Source of the DNA: Rugamonas rubra
Lineage (GTDB): Bacteria; Pseudomonadota; Gammaproteobacteria; Burkholderiales; Burkholderiaceae_D
Assembly: GCF_900114705.1 (NCBI RefSeq)
Contig: NZ_FOTW01000011.1
Coordinates: 124,001 to 188,000 of the forward strand
Reading direction: 5' to 3'
DNA: 64,000 nucleotides
Below are positions 54,429-63,232 of the stretch, one piece after another (positions within the stretch are counted from its first letter, which is position 1; every line of letters begins with the position of its first letter). Both the position numbers and the translations under genes were made by a program. The notes beneath the pieces were generated by a model that had not been told where the DNA came from, did no database searches, and saw only the letters and a program-made list of their open reading frames with translations.

Positions 54429-55172
54429 ATGCGCACCAATGGCGTACAGTTTTCGATTGCGGCGCACGCCGCCTGGGCCCCTGGCTTGGCCACGGCGGCC
54501 GATTGGGCGGCGTGGGCGCGGGCGCCGTTCGACATCGTCGGCTCCGGCGAGCCGGGCGTCAAGCAGATGCCGGCCATGCTGCGCCGGCGCGCCGGCGCCT
54601 TCGGCAAGATGGCGCTGGAGGTGGCCTACCAGTGCCTGGACGGGCGCAGCGAGGTGCCGACCGTGTTCTGCTCGCGCCACGGCGAGGTGGTCCGCGCCGT
54701 CGAGCTGTTGAGCGAGCTGGCGCGCGGCGAGGCCTTGTCGCCGACCGGCTTCGGCATGGCGGTGCACAACGCCAGCGCCGGCCTGTTGACCATCGCCCGC
54801 GCCGAGCGCGCCAACCACATCGCCCTGGCGGCCGGCGCCGCCACCGTCGAGCACGCGGTGATCGACGCCTGCGGCCTGCTGGCCGACGGCGCGCCGATGG
54901 TGCTGATGGTGGCGTGCGACAGCGCGCTGCCGGAGTTGTTCGCCGGTTTCGCCGACTGCCACGAACAGCCGCACGCCTGGGCCTGGTTGATGGTGCCGGC
55001 GGCCGACGACGCCGTTTCGCTCAGCTGGAGCGGCGCCGCCGCCGAGGCCGCCGACGCCGACGCCGACGCCATGCCCGGCGCGCTGGCGGTGCTGCGCTTC
55101 CACTTGAGCGGCGCGCGCCAACTGGAGCGCCACGCCGAGCGGCGCCGCTGGCGCTGGAGCCGCGATGCTTGA
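54429..55172 (+). CDS. Ketosynthase-like chain-length-factor protein of the aryl polyene cluster (ApeC-like)
   Basis: 247 aa, half the size of a condensing enzyme. It resembles the ketoacyl-synthase-like N-terminal fold (Ketoacyl-synt_2) with FGKMALEVAYQCLDG and the region SPTGFGMAVHNASAGLLTIAR. The catalytic Cys of ketosynthases is absent and the C-terminal His-His half is missing, so it cannot condense alone. In the E. coli ape system ApeC pairs with the ketosynthase ApeO as a chain-length factor; I infer the same here. The partner ketosynthase must be outside the window. First gene of the operon; it overlaps the next gene by 8 bp. Confidence 0.82.
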   Translation: MRTNGVQFSIAAHAAWAPGLATAADWAAWARAPFDIVGSGEPGVKQMPAMLRRRAGAFGKMALEVAYQCLDGRSEVPTVFCSRHGEVVRAVELLSELARGEALSPTGFGMAVHNASAGLLTIARAERANHIALAAGAATVEHAVIDACGLLADGAPMVLMVACDSALPELFAGFADCHEQPHAWAWLMVPAADDAVSLSWSGAAAEAADADADAMPGALAVLRFHLSGARQLERHAERRRWRWSRDA

Positions 55173-55950
55173 GCGCCTGGCGGCGCAGGCGGGGTTGTAC
55201 TGGCGGGTGCTGGCCACCGGCCTGTGTTTCGTCGTCTTCGGCGTCGGCGGCCTGGTGTTGCGGCTGTTGGTGTTCCCCCTGCTGAATTTGCTGGTGCGCC
55301 AGCCGCAGCGGCGCGTCGCCTGCGCGCGCGAGCTGATCCGCCGCGCCTTCCGCGCCTATGTCGACCTGATGCGTTTGCTCGGCGTGCTGCGCTACGAGCT
55401 GAACGGGATGGACAAGCTGGCGCGCGGCGGCCTGCTGATCCTGGCCAACCACCCGACGCTGATCGACACGGTGTTCCTGATGGCCTTCGTGAAGAACGCC
55501 GACTGCATCGTCAAGGACGCGCTGTGGAACAACCCGTTCACCGGCGGCCCGGTGCGGGCGGCCGGCTACATCAACAACGCCGGCGGCGCCGAGCTGGTCG
55601 ACGACTGCATCGCCTCGCTCAGGCGCGGCAACAATTTGATCGTCTTCCCCGAGGGCACGCGCACCGGCGGCGACGGGCTGATCACGCTCAAGCGGGGCGC
55701 CGCCAACATCGCCGTGCGCGGCGCGCGCGACGTGACGCCGGTGCTGATCCGTTGCCAGCCGCTGACGCTGGGCAAGGGCGAGAAGTGGTGGCGCGTGCCG
55801 CCGCGCCGGGTGCGCTTCGTCATCGAGGTGCAGGACGACGTGGCGGTGGCCGGCTTCAGCGGCGACGACACCAGCGAGGTGATGGCGGCGCGCCGTTTGA
55901 CCGAATTTTTACAGATTTATTTTACCGGGAAGTGCCAAGAACATGCTTGA
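55165..55950 (+). CDS. 1-acylglycerol-3-phosphate-type acyltransferase of the APE cluster (ApeD-like)
   Basis: 261 aa. An N-terminal membrane segment (about 17-45) is followed by the PlsC domain with the HX4D motif NHPTLID (H96, D101), FPEGTRTGGDG as the second block, and the substrate-binding GYINNAGG region. It likely moves an acyl or aryl-polyene chain onto a glycerol-like or sugar headgroup at the membrane. It overlaps both neighbouring genes by 8 bp. Its place between the chain-length-factor and ACP genes matches ape order. Confidence 0.85.
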   Translation: MLERLAAQAGLYWRVLATGLCFVVFGVGGLVLRLLVFPLLNLLVRQPQRRVACARELIRRAFRAYVDLMRLLGVLRYELNGMDKLARGGLLILANHPTLIDTVFLMAFVKNADCIVKDALWNNPFTGGPVRAAGYINNAGGAELVDDCIASLRRGNNLIVFPEGTRTGGDGLITLKRGAANIAVRGARDVTPVLIRCQPLTLGKGEKWWRVPPRRVRFVIEVQDDVAVAGFSGDDTSEVMAARRLTEFLQIYFTGKCQEHA

Positions 55951-56197
55951 GCTAGAAGTGAAGGAAATGATCATCGAGGTGCTGCAGCTGGAGGACATCA
56001 CTGCCGCCGACATCGACGCCGAGGCGGCGCTGTTCGTCGAGGGGCTCGGCCTCGACTCGATCGACGCGCTGGAACTGGGCGTCGCGCTGCAGAAGAAATA
56101 CGGCATCACGCTGTCGGCCGACTCGCAGGACACGCGGCGCCATTTCGCCTCGGTGAAGGCGCTGGCGGCGATGATCGCCAGCCACAGAACAAAATAA
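55943..56197 (+). CDS. Acyl carrier protein 1 of the APE cluster
   Basis: 84-aa four-helix carrier. The phosphopantetheine serine is S39 in GLGLDSIDALEL. It carries growing intermediates by thioester. Its start overlaps the acyltransferase by 8 bp. Two adjacent ACP genes are a hallmark of aryl polyene clusters (ApeE, ApeF). Confidence 0.93.
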   Translation: MLELEVKEMIIEVLQLEDITAADIDAEAALFVEGLGLDSIDALELGVALQKKYGITLSADSQDTRRHFASVKALAAMIASHRTK

Positions 56198-56209
56198 GGG
56201 AACCGCGAA

Positions 56210-56479
56210 ATGATACAACTGAACGAGATGGGCCGCGACGAGCTCTACACCTGGATCGTCGACCTGCTGGCCGAGATGTTCGAGCTCGACAAGGCCGAAC
56301 TGACGCCGCAATCGAACCTGTACGCCGACCTCGACATCGACAGCATCGACGCCGTCGACCTGGCCGTCAAGCTCAAGCAGCTGACCGGCAAGCGCCTGCA
56401 GCCGGAGGTGTTCAAGACCATCCGCACCATCAACGACGTGGTCGACGCGCTGGCCGGCGTGACGGAGCCGGCGGTATAA
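56210..56479 (+). CDS. Acyl carrier protein 2 of the APE cluster
   Basis: 89-aa carrier. The attachment serine is S45 in DLDIDSIDAVDLAVKL. It is clearly diverged from the first ACP, suggesting separate jobs, for example starter loading against chain extension. It lies 12 bp after the first ACP gene and 5 bp before the next gene. Confidence 0.93.
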   Translation: MIQLNEMGRDELYTWIVDLLAEMFELDKAELTPQSNLYADLDIDSIDAVDLAVKLKQLTGKRLQPEVFKTIRTINDVVDALAGVTEPAV

Positions 56480-56484
56480 ACAGC

Positions 56485-57030
56485 ATGTTGTTGACCATCC
56501 TGACGGTGTTGATCACGCTGCTGTACCCGCTCGCCATCTGGCTCGGCAAGGGACAGGTCGAGCCGCGCTGGCTGGCCTGCCTGCTGCTGCTGGCGGCCGC
56601 CACGCGGCTGCCGGCGCTGCGCCTGAGCGGCGTGGCGCGCTGGTCGGTGGGCGGCGCGCTGCTGCTGGCCGGCTGCGCCGTGTGGAGCAACCTGCTGCTG
56701 CCGCTCAAGCTGTACCCGGTGCTGGTCAACGGCGCCCTGCTGGCCGGCTTCGGCTACAGCCTGGGCACGCCGCTGTCGGCGGTCGAGCGCATGGCGCGCC
56801 TGGGCGGCGAAGATTTTCCGCCGGCGGCGACGGCCTACATGCGCCGCGTCACCCAGGTCTGGTGCGGCTTCTTCGTCGTCAACGGCGCCATCGCCGGCGC
56901 CACCGCGCTGTGGGCCTCGGAGGCCGTCTGGTCCTTGTACACCGGGGTGGTCTCCTACAGCCTGATGGGCGCGCTGTTCGGCGTCGAATATCTGCTGCGC
57001 CTGCGCTTCAAACGGTTGCACCATGTCTGA
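56485..57030 (+). CDS. COG4648-type integral membrane protein of the APE cluster (ApeG-like)
   Basis: 181 aa with five or six hydrophobic helices. It is recognisable as the small membrane protein found next to the ACP and AMP-ligase genes in aryl polyene, xanthomonadin and flexirubin clusters. The conserved central piece is GGEDFPPAATAYMRRVTQVW. Biochemical role unknown; it may hold the enzymes at the membrane. It overlaps the ligase gene by 8 bp. Confidence 0.82.
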   Translation: MLLTILTVLITLLYPLAIWLGKGQVEPRWLACLLLLAAATRLPALRLSGVARWSVGGALLLAGCAVWSNLLLPLKLYPVLVNGALLAGFGYSLGTPLSAVERMARLGGEDFPPAATAYMRRVTQVWCGFFVVNGAIAGATALWASEAVWSLYTGVVSYSLMGALFGVEYLLRLRFKRLHHV

Positions 57031-58954
57031 GAACTTGTACCGGCTGGCCGCGCGGCAGGCCGCGCGCGGCGTCGACGCGCTGGTCGGCTGGCGCGCCGGC
57101 CGGCCGCTCGACAACGCCCACTTCATGGCGCGGGCGCGGGCCTGGCGCGCGCTGCTGCAAGGCCGCGCCGGGCGGAACTTCGCCCTGTACCTGGAGGACA
57201 GCGTCGAGTTCGGCGCCGCGTTGCTGGGCGCCTGGCAGGCCGGCAAAACCGTCTGGCTCAGCGCCGACACGCTGGAGGCCAGCTGCGCCGCGCTGCGCCG
57301 CCAGGTCGACGGCTTCCTCGGCGAGTTCCCGGCCGCGCTGGCGCCGCTGGCGCCGCTGCCTGAGTCCGCCGCCAACGGTGCCGGCGCCGATAATGCCGCC
57401 GCCGCCGCCGCCGCCGCCGCCGATGCAGGCCCCGGCCCCGGCACCGCCGCCGCCTCCGCCGACAACTTCTATGCCGGTGCCGACCGCCTCGACGAGCCCG
57501 CCGCCGCGCCGTGGCCGGCGCTGGCGGCCGACTTCCCGGCGCTGGTGGTGTTCACCTCCGGCAGCACCGGCGCCGCCCAGGCGATCCCCAAGAAACTGTC
57601 GCAACTGGCCAGCGAGGTGGCCACGCTGGAGACGCTGTTCGGCGCCGCCGCCGACGGCTCCGCCGTGCTGGCCACGGTGTCGCACCAACACATCTACGGC
57701 CTGCTGTTCAAGGTGTTGTGGCCGCTCAGCGTGGGCCGCCCCATCCACGCGCTCAGCCTGGCCTATCCCGAGCAGCTGGCCGTGGCGCTGGCGGCCGGCC
57801 CCTGCGTGCTGGTGGCCAGCCCGGCCCATTTGAAACGCCTGCCCGAGCAGCTCGACTGGAGCGGCGCCGCGCGCGCGCTGCGCGCCGTGTTCTCGTCCGG
57901 CGGCCCGCTGCCGCTGGAGACGGCGCAGGCCAGCGGCAGGCTGCTGGGCCGGGTGCCGGTCGAAGTCTACGGCAGCTCGGAGACGGGCGGCATCGCCTGG
58001 CGCCAGCGCCGCGCCGGCAGCGACGAGTCCTGGCTGGCCTTCCCCAGCGTGGCCTGGCGCCTGGCCGCCGGCGACAACCTGCTCGAGGTGCGCTCGGCCC
58101 ACCTCGCCGACGACGACTGGCTGACGCTGGCCGACCGCGTCGCCAACGTCGACCACGCCGGGCAGAACCGCCTGCTGCTGCTGGGACGCAGCGACCGCAT
58201 CGTCAAGATCGAGGAAAAGCGCGTCTCGCTCGACGCCATGGAGGCGGCGCTGGTCGCCACCGGCATGGCGCGCGAGGCGCGCGTGGTGCTGTGCGACCCG
58301 CTGGCGGGCGAGCGGCAGAAGCTGGCCGCCTTCGTCGTGCCGACGGCCGCCGGGCAGGCGCTGCTGGCCGGCGCCGGCAAGCAGGCCCTCAACACCAGGT
58401 TGCGCGCCGCGCTGGCCGGCGTGGTCGAGGCGGTGGCGCTGCCGCGCCGCTGGCGCTACCTGGACGCCATGCCGATCAACGCGCAGGGCAAGACCACGCT
58501 GGCGGCCCTGCTGGCGCTGCTCGACGAGGCGTCCGCGCCGGGCGCAGCCGCTGACGCCGCAGTCGCTGCTGTCGCCCCCCCTGCGCCGCGCCTGCCGCAC
58601 CTGCGCGAGCTGGAACGCGACGTCGACTCGACGCCGCCGCGCGTGCTGTTGGCGCTGACCGCGCCGTCCAACCTGTTGTACTTCGCCGGCCACTTCGACC
58701 AGGCGCCCATTTTGCCCGGCGTGGTGCAGGTCGAATGGGCGATCCACTTCGGCCGCCGGTACTTCACCCTGCCGGTCCGCTTCAAGGGCATCAACGCGCT
58801 CAAGTTCCAGCACGTGATCCGGCCCGACCGCGAGGTGCAACTGGAGCTGGTGCACGACCGGCAGAAGAACTGCCTGCAGTTCCGCTACCTGTCGGACGAG
58901 GGCCAGCACGCCAGCGGCCGCGTCATGTTCGAAGCGGAGGAGGGCGGTGTTTAA
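57023..58954 (+). CDS. Fused AMP-dependent aryl acid ligase and hotdog dehydratase (ApeH-ApeI fusion)
   Basis: 643 aa. Residues about 1-510 are an acyl-adenylate ligase with the ATP loop VVFTSGSTG (175-183), the SSETGG motif and an LGRSDRIVKIEEKRV hinge. An Ala/Gly/Pro-rich insertion lies at about 115-150. Residues about 540-643 are a FabZ/FabA-like hotdog domain with GHFDQAPILPGVVQVEW (catalytic His557, Glu in QVEW). The ligase should activate the aromatic starter and load it on an ACP; the hotdog should dehydrate 3-hydroxyacyl-ACP in each elongation cycle. In E. coli these are two genes, apeH and apeI. Next to it is an ammonia-lyase that could supply the aryl acid. Confidence 0.88.
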   Translation: MSENLYRLAARQAARGVDALVGWRAGRPLDNAHFMARARAWRALLQGRAGRNFALYLEDSVEFGAALLGAWQAGKTVWLSADTLEASCAALRRQVDGFLGEFPAALAPLAPLPESAANGAGADNAAAAAAAAADAGPGPGTAAASADNFYAGADRLDEPAAAPWPALAADFPALVVFTSGSTGAAQAIPKKLSQLASEVATLETLFGAAADGSAVLATVSHQHIYGLLFKVLWPLSVGRPIHALSLAYPEQLAVALAAGPCVLVASPAHLKRLPEQLDWSGAARALRAVFSSGGPLPLETAQASGRLLGRVPVEVYGSSETGGIAWRQRRAGSDESWLAFPSVAWRLAAGDNLLEVRSAHLADDDWLTLADRVANVDHAGQNRLLLLGRSDRIVKIEEKRVSLDAMEAALVATGMAREARVVLCDPLAGERQKLAAFVVPTAAGQALLAGAGKQALNTRLRAALAGVVEAVALPRRWRYLDAMPINAQGKTTLAALLALLDEASAPGAAADAAVAAVAPPAPRLPHLRELERDVDSTPPRVLLALTAPSNLLYFAGHFDQAPILPGVVQVEWAIHFGRRYFTLPVRFKGINALKFQHVIRPDREVQLELVHDRQKNCLQFRYLSDEGQHASGRVMFEAEEGGV

Positions 58955-59708
58955 ACCCTGCATCGTGGTCCCCGTCTACAACCACGAACACGCCATCGGC
59001 GCCGTGCTCGACGGCCTGCTGCGCCACGACGTGCCCTGCATCCTGGTCGACGACGGCAGCTCGGCGCCCTGCGCGCAGGCGCTCGACGCGCTGGCGCTGG
59101 CCCACCCGGGCCGCGTCACGCTGGTGCGGCTGGAGCGCAACCAGGGCAAGGGCGTGGCGGTGCTGAGCGGCTTCCGCCAGGCCGCCGCGCTGGGCCACAG
59201 CCACGCCCTGCAAATCGACGCCGACGGCCAGCACGACACGGCCGACGTGCCGCGCTTCCTGGCCGCCGCCGCCGCCCGGCCGGCGGCGATCATCGCCGGC
59301 CATCCGGTCTACGACGAATCGGTGCCGAAGGCGCGCCTGTACGGCCGCTACGCCACCCACGTCTGGGTATGGATCAACACGCTGTCCTTCGACATCAAGG
59401 ACTCGATGTGCGGCTTCCGCGTCTATCCGCTGGCGCCGGTCAACGCGCTGGCGGCGCGGCGCCGCATCGGCGCGCGCATGAACTTCGACACCGACATCCT
59501 GGTGCGCCTGTTCTGGCGCGGCCTGGAGGTGGTCAACCTGCCGACCCGGGTGTCCTACCCGAGCGACGGCGTGTCGCACTTCCGCCTGTGGCGCGACAAC
59601 CTGCTGATCTCCTGGATGCACACCAAGCTGTTCTTCGGCATGCTGCCGCGCATCCCCTTCCTGTTGGCGCGCAAGTGGCGCCGTTCGGCCGCCGGGAGCG
59701 CCCGGTGA
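58947..59708 (+). CDS. GT2 glycosyltransferase of the APE cluster
   Basis: 253 aa. GT-A fold beginning PCIVVPVYNHEHAIGAVL, with LVDDGSS and the metal motif DADGQHD (DxD). The later GFRVYPL and SHFRLWRDNLLI segments are typical of polyprenol-phosphate glycosyltransferases of pigment clusters. It has no multi-helix membrane domain. In E. coli ApeJ the glycosyltransferase and acyltransferase are reported as one protein; here they appear as two genes overlapping by 4 bp. It overlaps the ligase gene by 8 bp. Confidence 0.86.
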   Translation: MFKPCIVVPVYNHEHAIGAVLDGLLRHDVPCILVDDGSSAPCAQALDALALAHPGRVTLVRLERNQGKGVAVLSGFRQAAALGHSHALQIDADGQHDTADVPRFLAAAAARPAAIIAGHPVYDESVPKARLYGRYATHVWVWINTLSFDIKDSMCGFRVYPLAPVNALAARRRIGARMNFDTDILVRLFWRGLEVVNLPTRVSYPSDGVSHFRLWRDNLLISWMHTKLFFGMLPRIPFLLARKWRRSAAGSAR

Positions 59709-60646
59709 CGGCGCGCGGCCAGCACTGGGCCTCGCTCAACGAGGTCAGCTTCGTCGCCGGCATGCGGCTGCTGTTCTGGATCTGCCGGGTGTTCGGCCGC
59801 TGGCCGTTCCGCGTCGTGCTGTATCCGGTGCTGGGCTGGTACCTGCTGAGCCAGCCACGGGCGCGGCGCGCCTCGGCCGAGTTCCTGGCGCGGGTGCGGC
59901 GCCACGCCGGCCGGCCGCTGCCCGGCGTGCTGCGCCACTTCGGCAGCTTCGGCGAGGGCATCCTCGACAAGATGCTGCTGTGGGGCGGCCTGTTCAAGCT
60001 CGACACGGTGCGCTTCTTCGGCGCCGAGTTGATCGACCAGGCGCTGGCGCAGGGCCGGGGCGGCCTGCTGATCTGCTCGCACCTGGGCAACCTGGAGCTG
60101 TGCCGCGTGCTGTCGCGCCAGCGCCACGACATCAAGCTGACCGTGCTGGTGCACACCCGCCACGCCCGCGCCTTCAACCAGATGCTCGGCCGCCTCAACC
60201 CGGCGAGCCAGCTCAACCTGCTGCAGGTGACCGAGATGACGCCTGCCACGGCGATGCTGCTGTCCGAGCGCGTGGCGCGCGGCGAGTTCGTCGTCATCGC
60301 CGGCGACCGCGTGCCGGTGTCGCCCAATCCGCGCGTCGCGCTGGCCGAGTTCATGGGCGCGCCGGCCGCCTTTCCGGTCGGCCCCTACGTGCTGGCCAGC
60401 GTGCTGCAATGCCCCGTCTACCTGCTGTTCTCGCTGCGCCTGGGCGCCGTCTCCGAGGTGCACATCGAGCCCTTCGCCGATGCCGTGCGCCTGCCGCGCC
60501 GGGAGCGCGATAGCATGTTGGCCGCGCTGGCGGCCGGCTACGCCAAGCGGCTCGAACACCACTGCCTGCGCGCGCCGCTGCAGTGGTTCAATTTCTACGA
60601 TTTTTGGCACCTACCCGAATTGGATACCCCCGATGCGCCCCGCTGA
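59705..60646 (+). CDS. LpxL/HtrB-like lysophospholipid acyltransferase of the APE cluster
   Basis: 313 aa from the GTG at 59705, which overlaps the glycosyltransferase stop (GTGA). A membrane-near N-terminus is followed by the acyltransferase signature HLGNLELCRVL, where the HX4E motif is HLGNLE, and ELPYRG-like IAGDRVPVSPNPR. LpxL-type enzymes acylate lipid A or glycolipids with acyl-ACP. Here it probably transfers an acyl or the aryl polyene chain to the membrane glycolipid anchor. The next gene begins inside its last 14 bp. Confidence 0.85.
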   Translation: MTARGQHWASLNEVSFVAGMRLLFWICRVFGRWPFRVVLYPVLGWYLLSQPRARRASAEFLARVRRHAGRPLPGVLRHFGSFGEGILDKMLLWGGLFKLDTVRFFGAELIDQALAQGRGGLLICSHLGNLELCRVLSRQRHDIKLTVLVHTRHARAFNQMLGRLNPASQLNLLQVTEMTPATAMLLSERVARGEFVVIAGDRVPVSPNPRVALAEFMGAPAAFPVGPYVLASVLQCPVYLLFSLRLGAVSEVHIEPFADAVRLPRRERDSMLAALAAGYAKRLEHHCLRAPLQWFNFYDFWHLPELDTPDAPR

Positions 60647-62189
60647 CCTGAAAACCACCCGGCGCGCCGTGCGCTTCGACCGCGAGCGCTTGTCCATCGA
60701 GGACATCGTCGCCATCGCCCACGGCGAGGCCGGCGCCACGCTGTCGGACGATCCCGCCTTCCGCGCCATGATCGCGCGCGGCGCCGATTTCCTCGACCGC
60801 CTGCTGCGCGAGGACGGCAACATCTACGGCGTCACCACCGGCTACGGCGACTCCTGCACCGTCAACGTGCCGGCCGAGCTGGTGGCCGAGCTGCCGCACC
60901 ACCTGTACACCTACCACGGCTGCGGCCTGGGCGAATACTTCGATCCGGCGCAGACGCGCGCCATCCTGGCGGCCCGCCTGGCCTCGCTGAGCAAGGGCTA
61001 CTCCGGCGTCAGCGTCGAGCTGCTGCTGCAGATCACCCGCCTGCTCGACGCCGGCCTGCTGCCGTTGATCCCGTCCGAGGGCTCGGTCGGCGCCAGCGGC
61101 GACCTGACCCCGCTGTCCTACCTGGCGGCGGTGCTGTGCGGCGAGCGCGAGGTGTGGCGCGACGGCGCGCAGGTGCCGGCCGCCGAGGCGCTGCGCGCGG
61201 CCGGCATCGCGCCGCTGCGCCTGCGGCCGAAGGAGGGCCTGGCGATCATGAACGGCACCGCCGTGATGACGGCGCTGGCCTGCCTGGCCTTCGACCGCGC
61301 CGAGTACCTGACGCGCCTGTGCACCCGCATCACGGCGATGGCCTCCTACACGCTGGACGGCAACGCCCACCACTTCGACGAAGTGCTGTTCGCCGCCAAG
61401 CCGCACGCCGGCATGCAGAACGTCGCCGCCTGGCTGCGCAGCGACCTGCCGACCGAGCAGTGGGAACGCAACGGCAAGCGCCTGCAGGACCGCTACTCGA
61501 TCCGCTGCGCGCCGCACGTGATCGGCGTGCTGGCCGACGCCCTGCCGTTCTTCCGCAGCTCGATCGAGAACGAGCTCAACAGCGCCAACGACAATCCGCT
61601 GATCGACCCGGACGGCGAGCGCGTGCTGCACGGCGGCCACTTCTACGGCGGCCACATCGCCTTCGCCATGGACGGCATGAAGAACGCCGTGGCCAACCTG
61701 GCCGACCTGCTCGACCGCCAGATGGCCTTGATGGTCGACAGCCGCTACAACCACGGCCTGCCGGCCAACCTGTCCGGCGCCAGCGGCCCGCGCGCCGCCA
61801 TCAACCACGGTCTGAAGGCGCTGCAGATCAGCGTCTCGGCCTGGACCGCCGAGGCCCTCAAGCTGACCATGCCGGCCTCGGTGTTCTCCCGTTCGACAGA
61901 ATGCCACAACCAGGACAAGGTCAGCATGGGCACCATCGCCGCGCGCGACTGCCTGCGCGTGTTGCAGCTTACCGAGCAGGTGGTCGCCGCGCTGCTGATC
62001 ACCGTGCGCCAGGGCGTCTGGCTGCGCCAGCAGGCCAACCCGGAGCTGCCGCCGCACGCCGCGATCACGCGCATGCTGGCCGAGCTGGGCGCCGACGTCG
62101 CCCCGGTGCAGGAGGACCGCCGCCTGGAGCCGGACCTGCGCCTGCTGATCGAACGCATCCGCGCCAAGGCATGGGAGCTGTATGTCTAG
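60633..62189 (+). CDS. Aromatic amino acid ammonia-lyase (HAL/PAL/TAL family) in the APE cluster
   Basis: 518 aa. The self-formed MIO cofactor motif is intact as ASG (154-156) in SVGASGDLTPLSYL. The catalytic Tyr65 lies in NIYGVTTGYGD, and ENELNSANDNPL is the later active-site block. These enzymes deaminate Tyr, Phe or His. The selectivity pair that is His-Leu in Rhodobacter TAL and Ser-His in HAL appears here as Tyr-His (YHGCGLG, by my eye), so the substrate is not settled. The context favours Tyr or Phe, giving 4-coumarate or cinnamate as pigment starter for the adjacent ligase. It overlaps the acyltransferase by 14 bp and the thioesterase by 8 bp. Confidence 0.9.
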   Translation: MRPADLKTTRRAVRFDRERLSIEDIVAIAHGEAGATLSDDPAFRAMIARGADFLDRLLREDGNIYGVTTGYGDSCTVNVPAELVAELPHHLYTYHGCGLGEYFDPAQTRAILAARLASLSKGYSGVSVELLLQITRLLDAGLLPLIPSEGSVGASGDLTPLSYLAAVLCGEREVWRDGAQVPAAEALRAAGIAPLRLRPKEGLAIMNGTAVMTALACLAFDRAEYLTRLCTRITAMASYTLDGNAHHFDEVLFAAKPHAGMQNVAAWLRSDLPTEQWERNGKRLQDRYSIRCAPHVIGVLADALPFFRSSIENELNSANDNPLIDPDGERVLHGGHFYGGHIAFAMDGMKNAVANLADLLDRQMALMVDSRYNHGLPANLSGASGPRAAINHGLKALQISVSAWTAEALKLTMPASVFSRSTECHNQDKVSMGTIAARDCLRVLQLTEQVVAALLITVRQGVWLRQQANPELPPHAAITRMLAELGADVAPVQEDRRLEPDLRLLIERIRAKAWELYV

Positions 62190-62616
62190 GCCGCCCAAGG
62201 ACAGCCGCTGGTTCGCCGAGCTGGAGATGCAGGTGCAGTTCTTCGACCTCGACCCGATGGAGATCGTCTGGCACGGCCGCTACGTCAAATACCTCGAGGT
62301 GGTGCGCTGCGCGCTGCTCGACAAGATCGGCTACAACTACCCGGCGATGAAGGAGTCGGGCTACGCCTGGCCGGTGATCGACATGCACCTGCGCTACGTG
62401 AGCCCGGCCACCTTCGGCCAAAAGCTCAAGCTGCGCGCCGACATCGTCGAGTGGGAGAGCCGCTTGAAGATCGACTATCTGATCACCGACGCCGAGAGCG
62501 GCAAACGCCTCAACCGCGCCAGCACCACCCAGGTCGCCGTGCACATCGCCAGCAAGGAGATGTGCTTCGTGTCGCCGCCCGTACTATTTGAAAAATTGGG
62601 AATCGAAGCCGAATGA
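62182..62616 (+). CDS. 4HBT-type hotdog thioesterase of the APE cluster (ApeK-like)
   Basis: 144 aa. Motif FFDLDPMEIVWHGRYVKYLE has the DxDP/H arrangement (D24, H31) of 4-hydroxybenzoyl-CoA thioesterases and YbgC relatives. It may release the finished chain or edit mis-loaded ACP. It overlaps the ammonia-lyase gene by 8 bp and the LolA-like gene by 4 bp. Confidence 0.88.
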   Translation: MSRPPKDSRWFAELEMQVQFFDLDPMEIVWHGRYVKYLEVVRCALLDKIGYNYPAMKESGYAWPVIDMHLRYVSPATFGQKLKLRADIVEWESRLKIDYLITDAESGKRLNRASTTQVAVHIASKEMCFVSPPVLFEKLGIEAE

Positions 62617-63227
62617 AGCCGAACGTAAAACGCATCGCACTGACCCTGCTGTTGGCGGCATCGTCCGCCATGGCCGCCGCGCCGTCGCCGGTGGCGAAGA
62701 TCCAGGCCATGCTGGCCAAGCCCAAGCTGATGTGCGGCCGCTTCGACCAGAGCAAGCAGCTGGCCGGCATGAAGAAGCCGCTGGCCGCCAACGGCCGCTT
62801 CTGCGTGGTCAACGGCAAGGGCGTGCTGTGGCGCACCCTGCAGCCTTTCCCCAGCACGCTGCGGCTGACCCGCGACGAGATCGTCAACTACCAGGGCGAC
62901 CGCGTCGCCATGCGGCTCGACGCCAAGACCGAGCCGACCGTGCGCATGATCAACAGCGTGCTGTTCTCGCTGCTGGCCGGCGACCTGGGCCAGCTCGAAA
63001 CGCTGTTCGAGGTCGACGGCAGCGCCGAGGCGAACAGCTGGAACGTGGCGCTGAAGGCGCGCGAGCCGGCGCTGGCCAAGGCCGTCGGCGCCATCAAGCT
63101 GGAAGGCGGCGCCTACGTCAAGAGCATCGTCATGAGCGAGGCCAGCGGCGACCGCACCAGCATCGTGTTCTCGGCGATCCAGACCGGCGACGGCGCGATG
63201 ACGGCGGAAGAGGCGGCCCTGTTTTGA
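62613..63227 (+). CDS. LolA-like outer-membrane carrier protein of the APE cluster (ApeL-like)
   Basis: 204 aa. Signal peptide (MKPNVKRIALTLLLAASSAMAA) followed by a LolA-type half-barrel: MCGRFDQSKQLAGMKKPLAANGRF and GVLWRTLQPFPSTLRLT. It likely shuttles the lipid-linked pigment through the periplasm to the outer membrane, by analogy with lipoprotein transport by LolA. It overlaps the thioesterase gene by 4 bp and precedes the MMPL exporter gene. Confidence 0.87.
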   Translation: MKPNVKRIALTLLLAASSAMAAAPSPVAKIQAMLAKPKLMCGRFDQSKQLAGMKKPLAANGRFCVVNGKGVLWRTLQPFPSTLRLTRDEIVNYQGDRVAMRLDAKTEPTVRMINSVLFSLLAGDLGQLETLFEVDGSAEANSWNVALKAREPALAKAVGAIKLEGGAYVKSIVMSEASGDRTSIVFSAIQTGDGAMTAEEAALF

Positions 63228-63232
63228 AGCCC

